Source of the DNA: Caulobacteraceae bacterium
Lineage (GTDB): Bacteria > Pseudomonadota > Alphaproteobacteria > Caulobacterales > Caulobacteraceae
DNA: 47,341 nucleotides
Assembly: GCA_019748055.1 (NCBI GenBank)
Contig: JAIEQC010000013.1
Span: 1-47,341, forward strand
Direction: 5' to 3'
Shown here: in pieces, positions 34,460 through 42,957 of the stretch
Numbering within the stretch: the first letter of the stretch is position 1
Layout: every line of letters begins with the position of its first letter
The notes under the pieces: generated by a model
What the model saw: only the letters and a program-made list of their open reading frames with translations
Database searches by the model: none
Told to the model about the DNA's origin: nothing
Program-made: the position numbers and the translations under genes

Positions 34460-35539
34460 TCACGCCGCCAGCTTCAGCTCCGCCGCCTTCTGGATGCGCG
34501 CCTCCGCGATCGCGTCGGCGATCTCGTGCGTCGGGCGCTTCTCGGACGCGGAGCGGTCCAGCACCTCTTCCAGCGTCTCCATCAGGCGGCTCAGCTTGCC
34601 TTCGACCCAGGCCGGGTCATAGGCGCCGCCTGTCTGGCGGGCCTTCAGTTCCGACGCCACGTTGATGATGCCGCCGCCGTTGACGACGTAGTCCGGGGCG
34701 TACAGCACGCCGCGCTCGAACAGGATGCGGCCGATCTCCGGCGTGGCCAGCTGGTTGTTCGCCGCGCCGACCACCGCCTTTGCGGTCAGGCGGTCCAGCG
34801 TTTGCGGGTTCAACGTCGCGCCGAGCGCGCAGGGGGCATAGATGTCGGCCTTGACGTCATAGATGGCGTCCGGCGCGACGATCTCGGCGCCGGTCCGAGC
34901 CGCGACCTCTTCCAGAAGCGGCACGTTCACGTCGGTGACGATCAGTTTGGCGCCTGCGGCGTGCAGCTTGTCGGCAAGGTAGCCGCCGACGTGGCCGATG
35001 CCCTGCACCGCCACCGTCAGCCCCGTCAGGTCGTTCTGGTTCCACAGGCGACGCGCGACCAGCAGGGTCGAGCGGTACACGCCCTCGGCGGTCACCGGGC
35101 TGGGATCGCCCGAGCCTTCCTTGCCGCCCGACAGGCCGACCACGTATTCAGTCTGCGTCCGCGCGTGGGCGATGTCCTCGACCGACACGCCGACGTCCTC
35201 GGCCGCATAATAGTTCCCGCCCAGCTGATCGACCGCCCGGCCGAAGGCGCGGAACAGCTCCGGCGTCTTCTGGGTCTTGCTGTCGCCGATGATCACCGAC
35301 TTGCCGCCGCCCATCTCCAGATCGGCGACCGCGTTCTTGTAGCTCATGCCCTTGGACAGGCGCAGCACGTCCTCCAGCGCCTCGGCGGCCGAGCCGTAGT
35401 TCCACATCCGCGTGCCGCCGACGGCCGGGCCGCGCGCGGTCGAGTGCACCGCAACAATGGCTTTGAGGCCGGTCTTTTCGTCGGAAAAGGCGTGAATGCC
35501 TTCGTGGTTCGCGAACGACGGGGAATCAAACAGCGTCAT
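34460..35539 (-). CDS. Leucine dehydrogenase-like amino acid dehydrogenase (Glu/Leu/Phe/Val family)
   Basis: A 359-residue NAD-dependent oxidoreductase of the ELFV dehydrogenase superfamily. The substrate domain shows STARGPAVGGTRMW and MSYKNAVADLEMGGGKSVI with the catalytic Lys, and the Rossmann domain has VAVQGIGHVGGYLA (GxGxxG). It oxidatively deaminates a branched-chain or aromatic amino acid; the specificity motif is not decisive. The start at 35539 (ATG) is preferred to an upstream GTG at 35623 because the family begins here (MTLFDSP). Confidence 0.92.
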   Translation of the reverse strand: MTLFDSPSFANHEGIHAFSDEKTGLKAIVAVHSTARGPAVGGTRMWNYGSAAEALEDVLRLSKGMSYKNAVADLEMGGGKSVIIGDSKTQKTPELFRAFGRAVDQLGGNYYAAEDVGVSVEDIAHARTQTEYVVGLSGGKEGSGDPSPVTAEGVYRSTLLVARRLWNQNDLTGLTVAVQGIGHVGGYLADKLHAAGAKLIVTDVNVPLLEEVAARTGAEIVAPDAIYDVKADIYAPCALGATLNPQTLDRLTAKAVVGAANNQLATPEIGRILFERGVLYAPDYVVNGGGIINVASELKARQTGGAYDPAWVEGKLSRLMETLEEVLDRSASEKRPTHEIADAIAEARIQKAAELKLAA

Positions 35540-35624
35540 GCCCTGTTCGAGCCTTTCCTGGGTATTTTTGTTGCGGGGCCCATACGCGCCGAACGGGGCG
35601 GAGGCAAGGCGCCCTTCCCTCACG

Positions 35625-36620
35625 TCACCGCGATGGCAACCGGTCCATGACCGGCGGCGCGCCGGAGGGCAGTCGGACCGTCGGATCCCGCGCGAAGCTC
35701 AGAACGTCGGCATAGACGACGACGGCGAACAGGTCGCGGTTCAGCAGATGCCGGCCTTCCTCGTACCATCCGGTCCGCAGGTTCGGAGGTGCGCCGGCCC
35801 GCTCCAGCGCTCGCCGCATCGCCGGTTTGGGCACCAGGTCGTCGTGGGCCCCATACAGCAGCAACGTCGGCACGCCCGTCCGCCCCAGATCGCGCGAGGC
35901 CGTCTCCATCAGGTCGACCAGGCCGTGGACCACGTCGAACCGGGTGGCCGTGATGAAGGCCGGGTCGCGCCCGCTGCGGATCAGTTCGATCCAGTTGTCC
36001 GAGGCCAGCACCTGCCGCGTCGCCCACTCCGGCGGCTCCACGGCATAGGACCCCGCGACCCGCGCCGTGAGCCAGAGCGAAACCCGGTTCAACAGGTTCT
36101 GACTGGACCACCCCCACACCGCCGGCCCCAGCAGCACCAGCCGGTCGGCCTCGGGCGGGTCGTCGGAGGCGAAGGCGGCGATCCCGACCGCGCCCCCCAT
36201 GCTTTCTCCCACCACGACGACCGGCAGGCCGGGGTGCCGCGCCCGCACCAGATCGACCACGTCGCGCAGGTCGTCCTGCATCAGCTCGCCCGGCCAGATC
36301 CCCCGCCCCGGCGACCGCCCGAACCCGCGCTGGTCATAGGCATAGGTCACCGCGCCGTTCTCGGCCCACCACGGCCCCGCCAACCTCCACGCCGCCGAAC
36401 TGTCGTTGACGCCGTGCAGCGCCACGATCGCCACGTCAGGTCCGCGATGCAGGGGCGCCCAGGACCGCATCGCCAGCCGCGCCCCGTCCCGCACCACGAA
36501 GGCGTCCGCCTCGATCCTCGGCCCCGCGAACCCCGCCGGTGGCGTCAGCGGCGTCTGGACCTGAGGCGCGACGCAAGCGCTCAGCAGCAGCGCCGCGATC
36601 AGCGCCGCCGCGCTCCTCAC
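35625..36620 (-). CDS. Alpha/beta hydrolase, lipoprotein (monoacylglycerol lipase-like)
   Basis: A 331-residue protein with a lipoprotein signal (LLLSAC, Cys16) and an alpha/beta-hydrolase fold. The oxyanion region VAIVALHGVNDSS and the nucleophile elbow GESMGG are clear, with the acid in LLYGAHDDLVP and the catalytic His near EEGRHLLNRD. The pattern resembles monoacylglycerol lipases (RGFGRSPG lid segment). Membrane-anchored in the envelope, it probably hydrolyses a lipid or ester. It begins at GTG 36620, overlapping the preceding DUF3253 stop by 4 nt (GTGA). Confidence 0.9.
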   Translation of the reverse strand: MRSAAALIAALLLSACVAPQVQTPLTPPAGFAGPRIEADAFVVRDGARLAMRSWAPLHRGPDVAIVALHGVNDSSAAWRLAGPWWAENGAVTYAYDQRGFGRSPGRGIWPGELMQDDLRDVVDLVRARHPGLPVVVVGESMGGAVGIAAFASDDPPEADRLVLLGPAVWGWSSQNLLNRVSLWLTARVAGSYAVEPPEWATRQVLASDNWIELIRSGRDPAFITATRFDVVHGLVDLMETASRDLGRTGVPTLLLYGAHDDLVPKPAMRRALERAGAPPNLRTGWYEEGRHLLNRDLFAVVVYADVLSFARDPTVRLPSGAPPVMDRLPSR

Positions 36621-36871
36621 TCGCTCGCGCCGTCCGGCAGCCTCAACCGGATCACGCCCTTGAACGCTTCCGGGTTCACCGGCTTGCCCTTCTTGGTGAT
36701 GACCAGCCGACCCTGACGCGCCAGCCCGGTCGCGACGGCGCGCACCTTGCCCATCTCGCGCTGCCAGCGGTCCGGCGCGATGACCTTGGCCACTTCGGAA
36801 GGGCAGATGCTCTTGCCCGGCTCGCGCTTGGCCAGCAGCTCGAAGATCTCGGTTTCGATCGGGTCGCTCAT
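36617..36871 (-). CDS. DUF3253 domain protein
   Basis: An 84-residue protein with the DUF3253 pattern: PIETEIFELLAKREPGKSICPSEVAKVIAPDRWQREMGKVRAVATGLARQGRLVITKKGKPV. The fold looks like a winged helix and the C-terminus is basic, so nucleic-acid binding is plausible, but no function is known. The ATG at 36871 is used; another ATG at 36889 is in frame. It is co-translated with the lipoprotein hydrolase. Confidence 0.85.
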   Translation of the reverse strand: MSDPIETEIFELLAKREPGKSICPSEVAKVIAPDRWQREMGKVRAVATGLARQGRLVITKKGKPVNPEAFKGVIRLRLPDGASE

Positions 36872-36974
36872 GGCGTCTCTATCCCCCATCGGCGCGAAAG
36901 AAAAAAGCGCGGGGGCCCCTGCGCACGTCCGACGCCGTCCTATATTGCGCTCGACGACGAGGCCGCGTCCGACG

Positions 36975-37012
36975 GATGTGCACGATGTGCACCCTGTTTT
37001 TTCGGAGTGCAC
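36975..37012. repeat. Repeated GTGCAC palindromes in divergent control region
   Basis: Two tandem copies of GATGTGCAC (36975-36983 and 36984-36992) are followed by a third GTGCAC palindrome (37007-37012), giving a dyad TGCAC-N14-GTGCA with a T-tract between. It lies in the 218-nt gap between the divergent DUF3253 and thioesterase genes and looks like a regulator-binding site. No cognate regulator is known. Confidence 0.4.
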
Positions 37013-37089
37013 AATTCTCCGAATTGGACTCGATAGACTCGATCGACCCGCTTTTTTCGCGCTCGTCGGCGCCAGATGAAGGGACCTTG

Positions 37090-37524
37090 ATGGTCGCCAA
37101 GATCACCGTCGCCGAGGGCGAGTTCGCCGGCTGGCAGACCTACGACCTTCACGGCACCTTCGATCAGGTGGTCGGCCCCTTCTATTTCCGGCCCGATCCC
37201 GACGGCCGCATGCGCTGCGCCTTCCGCGCCGAGCCCAAGCACATGAACGCCGGGAACCGCATGCACGGCGGCTGCCTCATGACCTTCGCCGACATCGCCC
37301 TGTTCCAGACCGCCTATCAGGAGATGGAAGGCGCCTCCGGCGTGACCGTCTCGCTGGACTCCACCTTCGTCGACGGCGCCTACGTCGGCGAGCTGATCGA
37401 GGCGACCGGCGAGGTGGTGAAGGCCGGCAAGAGCCTGATCTTCGCCCGCGGCCAGATCACCACTGGCGAGCGCGTGCTGATGACCTACTCGGGGGTCATC
37501 CGGAAGTTCGAGAAAAGGAGCTAG
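37090..37524 (+). CDS. PaaI-family hotdog thioesterase
   Basis: A 144-residue hotdog-fold protein with the PaaI active-site segment NRMHGGCLMTFADIALFQTAY and the strand VSLDSTFVDGAYVGELIEATGEVVKAGKSLIFARGQI. Such enzymes hydrolyse acyl-CoA thioesters, and many have broad specificity. The ATG at 37090 begins the domain. Its stop overlaps that of the converging GST gene. Confidence 0.9.
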   Translation: MVAKITVAEGEFAGWQTYDLHGTFDQVVGPFYFRPDPDGRMRCAFRAEPKHMNAGNRMHGGCLMTFADIALFQTAYQEMEGASGVTVSLDSTFVDGAYVGELIEATGEVVKAGKSLIFARGQITTGERVLMTYSGVIRKFEKRS

Positions 37525-38138
37525 AAGCCCGCCTGCGCCGCCGGCCGCGCGCGACAGGCCTCCAGCCACCGCGCCAGGTTCTCCAGCTCGGCCGGCGGCC
37601 GGTACTTGATCAGCCGCGCGAAATCCAGGCCGACCACCGCCACCACGTCGGCGATTGTGAACCGGTCCTCGGCGATCCACTCGTGGTCGGCCAGTCGGCG
37701 GTCCAGCGTCTTCATGAACTTCTCGGCGTTGACCCGGCTCCACTCCGCCACATGGGGCTGGGGCGCCTCCAGCGCGGCCAGCGCCGGATGGCTGAAGCGG
37801 ACGTTCAGCATCATCGGATTGGCCAGATACATCTCGCACCGGCGCGTCCACATCTCGATCACGGCCTGCTCCCGCGCGTCGCGCCCGAACAGGTTCGGCT
37901 CCGGATGCAGGGCCTCCAGATAGCGGCAGATGGCCACGGATTCCGAGATCGTCGTGCCGTCGTCCAGCTCCAGCGCCGGCACGTGCGGCACGCCGACCTT
38001 GGCGCGATACTCCGGCGTCCGGTGCTGCCCGGCCAGCAGGTCGACCTCGACGATCTCGACGTCGGTCAGGCCCTTCTCCGCCATGACCCAGCGGACCCGG
38101 CGCGGATTGGGCGCGCGTTGGGAGGTGAACAGCTTCAT
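37521..38138 (-). CDS. Glutathione S-transferase family protein
   Basis: A 205-residue protein with an N-terminal thioredoxin-like domain (MKLFTSQRAPNPRRVRWVMAEKG; VGVPHVPALELDDGTTISESVAICRYLEALH with the glutathione-binding Glu-Ser pair) and a C-terminal helical domain (DRFTIADVVAVVGLDFA). It probably conjugates or reduces small electrophiles with glutathione. Its ATG overlaps the stop of the nucleoside transporter gene by 4 nt. Confidence 0.93.
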   Translation of the reverse strand: MKLFTSQRAPNPRRVRWVMAEKGLTDVEIVEVDLLAGQHRTPEYRAKVGVPHVPALELDDGTTISESVAICRYLEALHPEPNLFGRDAREQAVIEMWTRRCEMYLANPMMLNVRFSHPALAALEAPQPHVAEWSRVNAEKFMKTLDRRLADHEWIAEDRFTIADVVAVVGLDFARLIKYRPPAELENLARWLEACRARPAAQAGF

Positions 38139-39409
38139 GACCCGAACACTCCCATCGGCATGGCCCCCACCACCGACGCCGTCATGACCGTGGCCATGAA
38201 GCCGCCGAACAGTGCCTTCCACACCATGCCCAGCACCTCCTGCCGCCGCTCGGGGATCAGGACCGACAGACCCGTCACCGTGATCCCCACCGAGCCGATG
38301 TTGGCGAAGCCGCACAGGGCATAGGTCATCAGCATGCGGGTGCGCTCGCTCATCTCGCCCTCCGGAACGGCCCCCAGCTGGATGAAGGCCACGAACTCCG
38401 TCAGCGTCAGCTTCACCCCCAGCAGCCGCCCGGCGATCCCGGCTTCCGACCACTCCACCCCGGTCAGCCAGGCGATCGGCATGAACAGCCAGCCCAGCAC
38501 CCGCTCCACCGTCACCGGCCCGTCGAACAGCCAGAAGCCGCCCAGCATCACGTTCACCAGCGCCACCAGCGCCACGAAGACGATCAGCACCGCGGAGATG
38601 TTCAGCACGACCATCAGCCCGTCCGCGGTCCCCTTCACGATGGCGTCGATGCCGCTGTCGTATTTCAGGGTCGAGCGATAGTCCGCCACCTCCCCGCCTT
38701 CGCCCGGCGTCTCCGGAATCAGGATGCGCGCCAGCAGCACGCCGGCGGGCGCCGAGACGATCGAGGCCACCAGCACGTGGCCCGCCGCATTGGGCAGGAC
38801 CGGCGCCAGGATCGCGGCATAGGCCACCATCGTCGACCCGGCGACGGTGGCCAGGCCGACCACCATCATAAGGAAGATCTCGGAACGGGTCAGCTTGTCC
38901 AGATAGGCCCGAATCACGATCGGGCTTTCGATCATGCCCAGGAAGATGTTCGCCGCCACCGCCAGCGCCGACGCCCCGCCCAGGCCCATGGTGCGCTGGA
39001 ACAGCAGGCCGAAGCCATAGGTGATCCACTTCAGGATCTTCCAGTGCCACAGCAGCGCCGACAGCGCCGAGATCACCAGGATCAGCGGCAGCACCTGGAA
39101 GGCGAAGGTGAACAGGGCCCCCTCGTTGGTCACGCCATACGGCTGATCGCCGCCGGCCAGATAGCCGAAGACGAACTTCGCGCCTTCGTTGGTCGCCCGC
39201 GCCAGACCGTCCACCGCGCCGGTGATGGCCGCCAGCACGCCCTGCGAGCCGGGGATGGCGAACAGCGCCAGCACCAGCCCCGCCTGCACGGCAACCGCCC
39301 CCAGCGCCAGCCGCCACGGAAACCTCTTCCGGTTCTCCGACAGCAGCCAGCATGCGGCGATCACGAAAACGACGCCCGACAGGGCCTGGGCGTTCAGCGT
39401 GGAGAACAT
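38135..39409 (-). CDS. Concentrative nucleoside transporter (NupC/CNT family)
   Basis: A 424-residue membrane protein with about 10 helices. Family signatures are present: FQVLPLILVISALSALL, GLGGASALAVAANIFLGMIESPIVIRAYL and the C-terminal TEFVAFIQLGAVPEG with MTYALCGFANIGSVGI. It couples nucleoside uptake to sodium or protons across the inner membrane. It precedes the GST gene in the same operon. Specificity for purine or pyrimidine nucleosides cannot be told. Confidence 0.95.
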   Translation of the reverse strand: MFSTLNAQALSGVVFVIAACWLLSENRKRFPWRLALGAVAVQAGLVLALFAIPGSQGVLAAITGAVDGLARATNEGAKFVFGYLAGGDQPYGVTNEGALFTFAFQVLPLILVISALSALLWHWKILKWITYGFGLLFQRTMGLGGASALAVAANIFLGMIESPIVIRAYLDKLTRSEIFLMMVVGLATVAGSTMVAYAAILAPVLPNAAGHVLVASIVSAPAGVLLARILIPETPGEGGEVADYRSTLKYDSGIDAIVKGTADGLMVVLNISAVLIVFVALVALVNVMLGGFWLFDGPVTVERVLGWLFMPIAWLTGVEWSEAGIAGRLLGVKLTLTEFVAFIQLGAVPEGEMSERTRMLMTYALCGFANIGSVGITVTGLSVLIPERRQEVLGMVWKALFGGFMATVMTASVVGAMPMGVFGS

Positions 39410-39550
39410 GCGGCGCGGCCCCTCCCGAAAGGCGACCTCGCCTTAGAGCGCCGCACCTGGGCCCTTGGCAAGGGTCGTCAGTTTCCGTCGGCTTTTCATC
39501 CGGCGGATGACTGGAGTAGCGTCGATACGCAAAGCTTGGGGGAGCCGTCG

Positions 39551-41812
39551 ATGCGCACTTTCCGCTCAATCCTGATGACCGTGGCCGCCGCCTTGGTCGC
39601 CCTGACGCTCGCTGGCGGCGACGCTCGGGCCCAGCAACGCCTCTCGATCGGCGGCGAGGCGGCAGGCAGTCTGCGCGACGGCGACCAGCAGCTCGATTCC
39701 GGCGAATACGTCGACGTCTGGACGTTTCAGGGCCGCGCCGGCCAGCAGGTCACGATCAACATGAGTTCGACCCAGGTCGACTCCTACCTGATGCTGCGCG
39801 GGCCCGGCGGCCTGTCGGAATGGAACGACGATCGCGCGACGGGCGAGGCCAACGCCCGCATCACCGTGCGGCTGCCCGCCGACGGGCTCTATCGCATCAG
39901 CGCGACCAGCTATGAGCCGGGCGAAAGCGGCGAATACCTGATCAGCGTGGTCGACGGCGCCGGCCCCGGATCGGGCCGCGAGGGCGGCGGCGACATCCAG
40001 CTGGGCCAGACCGGCGCGGGGCGGCTGGCGCTGGGCGACGACCGTCTGGACGCCGGCGAGTTCGTCGACCGTTGGACCTTCCGGGGCGAACCCGGCCAGA
40101 CCTACGTCGTGCGCCTGAACTCCGGCGCCTTCGACCCCTATCTGCTGGTTCGCGGCACGGACCTGGAGGCCGACAACGACGACGAGCCGGGCCGTGGCTC
40201 GGTCAACAGCCGGCTCGAATTCGTCATGCCGGCCGACGGCGAAGTGCGCATCTACGCCACCAGCTATCAGGCGGACGAGACTGGGGAATACGGCCTGACT
40301 CTTTCGCTGCCCGGACAGGACGTGACCCCCGCGCCGGTGCTGACCGCCTCCGCCTCCATCGCGCCGGGCGACTCCTTGTCGGACAGTCTGGGCGAGGGCG
40401 ACGCCACGCTGCGCTCAGGCGAGTACATGCGGACCTATACGCTGGCGGGCCGAGCGGGAGACCGTCTGGACATCCGCATGCGCTCGGGCGGCTTCGACCC
40501 CTACGTCTTCCTGGTCGGTCCGGGCGAGTTCTCCGCCGCCAACGACGACGACGAGAGCGGCGAGGACGGCACCAACAGCCGGCTGATCGTCACTCTGCCC
40601 GAGGACGGCGAGTACCAGCTGGTCGCCACCAGCTTCGAACCCGGCGAGACCGGTGACTTCGTCCTCGCGGTCGATCGTGCGGGAGAAGAGACCGCGCCCA
40701 CCGGCGCGTCGACCACCCTGGCCGCGTTCGAGGACGGCGTGGTCCGTAACGGAACCCTCTCACCCGGCGACGAGATCCTGGACGAGGGGCGGTACGTCGA
40801 CATGTACCAGTTCACGGGCAGGCGCGGCACGCGCATCGCCCTGACGGCCGAAAGCGACGCCTTCGACACCAACCTGTTCCTTCTCGGACCGGGCGACGTG
40901 GCCGAAAACAACGACGACGGCCCGGACGGCACCAACAGCCGCATCGACTTCGTCTTGCCGACCGACGGCGTCTACGATGTGGCGGTCAGCTCATACGACG
41001 GGGGCGAGACCGGCCCCTATCGCCTGACGGCGGGCCTCAGCCTCGGCACCCCGCGCCAGGCCGGCGTACCGGGCGGGCCGCGCATCTTCGCCGTCATGGT
41101 CGGCATCTCGGACTATCAGGGCTATTCGTCGAACCTGCCCTACACCGACGAGGACGCCATCAAACTGGCCGAGGACCTGCGCCGCGACGGCCTGCTGAAC
41201 CCCGCCAGCATCGTGCTGACCGACGCCGACGCCACCGTCGCGGGGGTCAAGGCCGCCTTCGCCCAGGTCGCGGCCCAGGCCGGGCCAAACGACATCTTCC
41301 TGTTCTTCTACTCCGGCCACGGGGCCCAGAACCGCGGCGTCGTCAGCCCGTTCGAGCCCGACGGCATGACCGAGACCATCGTCATGGTCGACGGCCAGAT
41401 CAGCGACGCGGAGATGGGGGAGATGTTCGCCTCGGTGGACGCCCGCATGGCCATGATCGTCATGGACAGCTGCTTCTCCGGCGGTTTCGCGCGCAACGTC
41501 GTGACCCGCCCCGGGATCATGGGCATGTTCTCGTCGGAGGAGGACCTGACCAGCCAGGTCGCCGGCAAGTTCCAGGCGGGCGGCTACCTGTCCCACTTCC
41601 TGCGGACGGGCCTGGGCGGAGAGGCCAACGCCGACGGCGACGACATGATTACTGCCGGCGAGCTGACCCAGTATCTGCGCCGCCGCTACGCGATCGACGT
41701 CGCCGACGTCCGCACCCAGACCATCGACGGCCAGCGCAGCTATCAGAACCTGGTGGTCGAACGCGGCGGGGTCCAGGTCGACGACGTCGTGGTGCGCGTA
41801 GCGCGGGGATGA
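39551..41812 (+). CDS. Secreted caspase-like protease with four PPC-like repeats
   Basis: A 753-residue exported protein: signal peptide (1-28, ARAQ), four beta-rich repeats of about 105 residues (roughly 33-135, 149-253, 269-375 and 390-497), then a C14 caspase domain (about 509-753). Each repeat shares E-Y/F-V-D-x-(W/Y)-x-F-x-G-R-x-G, a (V/L)-x-G-P-G strand, N-x-R-I/L-x-(F/V) and (S/T)-Y/F-x-(P/A)-G-E-(S/T)-G-x-Y, like bacterial pre-peptidase C-terminal domains. The catalytic dyad H590 (FYSGHGAQ) and C641 (MDSCFSGG) is intact. An EF-hand-like loop (N693 to E704, with D695, D697 and T701) lies near the C-terminus and could bind calcium. The start has GGGGGAG at -9. Periplasmic or secreted; substrate unknown. 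Confidence 0.9.
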   Translation: MRTFRSILMTVAAALVALTLAGGDARAQQRLSIGGEAAGSLRDGDQQLDSGEYVDVWTFQGRAGQQVTINMSSTQVDSYLMLRGPGGLSEWNDDRATGEANARITVRLPADGLYRISATSYEPGESGEYLISVVDGAGPGSGREGGGDIQLGQTGAGRLALGDDRLDAGEFVDRWTFRGEPGQTYVVRLNSGAFDPYLLVRGTDLEADNDDEPGRGSVNSRLEFVMPADGEVRIYATSYQADETGEYGLTLSLPGQDVTPAPVLTASASIAPGDSLSDSLGEGDATLRSGEYMRTYTLAGRAGDRLDIRMRSGGFDPYVFLVGPGEFSAANDDDESGEDGTNSRLIVTLPEDGEYQLVATSFEPGETGDFVLAVDRAGEETAPTGASTTLAAFEDGVVRNGTLSPGDEILDEGRYVDMYQFTGRRGTRIALTAESDAFDTNLFLLGPGDVAENNDDGPDGTNSRIDFVLPTDGVYDVAVSSYDGGETGPYRLTAGLSLGTPRQAGVPGGPRIFAVMVGISDYQGYSSNLPYTDEDAIKLAEDLRRDGLLNPASIVLTDADATVAGVKAAFAQVAAQAGPNDIFLFFYSGHGAQNRGVVSPFEPDGMTETIVMVDGQISDAEMGEMFASVDARMAMIVMDSCFSGGFARNVVTRPGIMGMFSSEEDLTSQVAGKFQAGGYLSHFLRTGLGGEANADGDDMITAGELTQYLRRRYAIDVADVRTQTIDGQRSYQNLVVERGGVQVDDVVVRVARG

Positions 41813-41818
41813 GGGCGC

Positions 41819-42247
41819 TCAGTCCAGCCTGAGCGCGCGGTCCACGCTCCAGGCGCCCGGCCCCCGCGCGATCAGGTAGACCAGCGGGCCGGCCCACAGC
41901 AGGTGGGTCGGCCAGCCCAGCGGCACGACGAAGATCTGGATGACGATCGTCATCACCAGCAGCGCCGCCGCCGACAGCCGCGTCGCCAGCCCGAGGATGA
42001 TCAGGATCGGAAACAGGTGCTCGGCGTAGGTCGCCAGATAGGCGGCCGGCTCCGGTGCCAGGAACGGCAGGCGATAGTCTTCCTGAAACAGGAAGAAGGT
42101 GGTGTCGGTCAGCGTCAGCGCGCCCTCCACCTTGGTCCGGCCGGACAGCAGAAAGGGCGCGGCGATCCCAAGCCTCAGAAGCAGGGCGATCGCGGCCTCC
42201 GGTACGACCCGGGTCAGGCCCTCATGCAGGGTGCGGATGGCTTTCAT
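41819..42247 (-). CDS. DoxX family membrane protein (BufD-like)
   Basis: A 142-residue protein with four membrane helices of the DoxX fold: AIALLLRLGIAAPFLLSGRTKVEGAL, YLATYAEHLFPILIILGLATRLSAAALLVMTIVIQIFVVPLGW and a final helix before VDRALRLD. DoxX proteins commonly accompany bufferin operons. Start ATG 42247 overlaps the bufC stop by 4 nt. It is the last gene of the bufA1-bufB-bufC-DoxX operon. A redox role (quinone or thiol linked) is plausible but not shown. Confidence 0.85.
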   Translation of the reverse strand: MKAIRTLHEGLTRVVPEAAIALLLRLGIAAPFLLSGRTKVEGALTLTDTTFFLFQEDYRLPFLAPEPAAYLATYAEHLFPILIILGLATRLSAAALLVMTIVIQIFVVPLGWPTHLLWAGPLVYLIARGPGAWSVDRALRLD

Positions 42248-42957
42248 GGGGTCTCCGTCGGATCGGGGATGAACAGGCCGGCCTCGACGAGGCCGGCGAC
42301 CAAGGCGGAAGCGTCGACGCCGCGCGCAGTGGCCGCGGTCATCGCCACCGCCAGCGGCCGGCCGCGGCCGCAGTCGACCAGCAGAGCGTGCTCGTCCGGC
42401 GTCAGGGCGCGATGCTGAACCACGTCGTGCGGCCGCCAGATCGCAAGTCCTTCGGTCCGACGGTCCCAGACCAGATCGCCGCCCACGCCGTTTCGGTGGG
42501 CCAGCCAAAGCGATGGGGCCGTCCAGTCGAACAGGAAGACCCGCAGGCTGGGGTGCGGCCTCAGGGCCCGGACCATGGCGCTCGCGCCCGCTCGCGACAG
42601 GTCGGCGACTGTCAACACTGGCGCGTCGGGCGCCAGATGCGCCTCGGTCCAGGCCCGATCCAGCCGCGCCACGGGCCCCAGCCAGGGCCAGTCGGTCAGG
42701 GGCGGGAACCGCGCCAGCCAGTCGGGGAAGTCGCCGCCATACAGCGCCAGCACAGGGTCGGTCGGCGGATGGGTACGCGCATGCTCGACCGCCGTGGCCT
42801 CGAACGCCTCCTCGCCCAGCATGGTCATGATCGTCGGATAGGCGTCGGCCAAGGCCCGGACCGCGCCCAGAAACACGCCGTTGGCGTAGACCGCCATAGG
42901 CCCCGTCGCCGGGGTCCGCCGCAGTCCGGCCGCGAAATCCGCATGAAAGGTCGTCAC
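42244..42957 (-). CDS. bufC: BufC, DUF2063 partner of the MNIO enzyme
   Basis: A 237-residue protein with the DUF2063 start (FHADFAAGLRRTP...YANGVFLGAVRALADAYPTIMTMLGEEAFEATAVEHARTHPPTDP) and a C-terminal domain with the RHx/WxxxHRNG segment. Its partners elsewhere (MbnC, BufC) recognise the precursor peptide and support the multinuclear iron oxidase. It overlaps bufB by 4 nt (ATGA), so one-to-one synthesis with the enzyme is likely. Confidence 0.88.
   Translation of the reverse strand: MTTFHADFAAGLRRTPATGPMAVYANGVFLGAVRALADAYPTIMTMLGEEAFEATAVEHARTHPPTDPVLALYGGDFPDWLARFPPLTDWPWLGPVARLDRAWTEAHLAPDAPVLTVADLSRAGASAMVRALRPHPSLRVFLFDWTAPSLWLAHRNGVGGDLVWDRRTEGLAIWRPHDVVQHRALTPDEHALLVDCGRGRPLAVAMTAATARGVDASALVAGLVEAGLFIPDPTETP

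Noticed and set aside
32714..35650. Very long open frame on the plus strand (978 codons) opposite fliF and the amino acid dehydrogenase gene
   Set aside because: It is an antisense frame kept open by high GC; its translation is His/Arg/Gly-rich without family features, while the minus-strand genes are unmistakable.
38777..39550. Upstream extension of the caspase frame by 258 codons
   Set aside because: The extension is antisense to nupC, has a non-protein-like composition, and the ATG at 39551 has a strong ribosome site and signal peptide.
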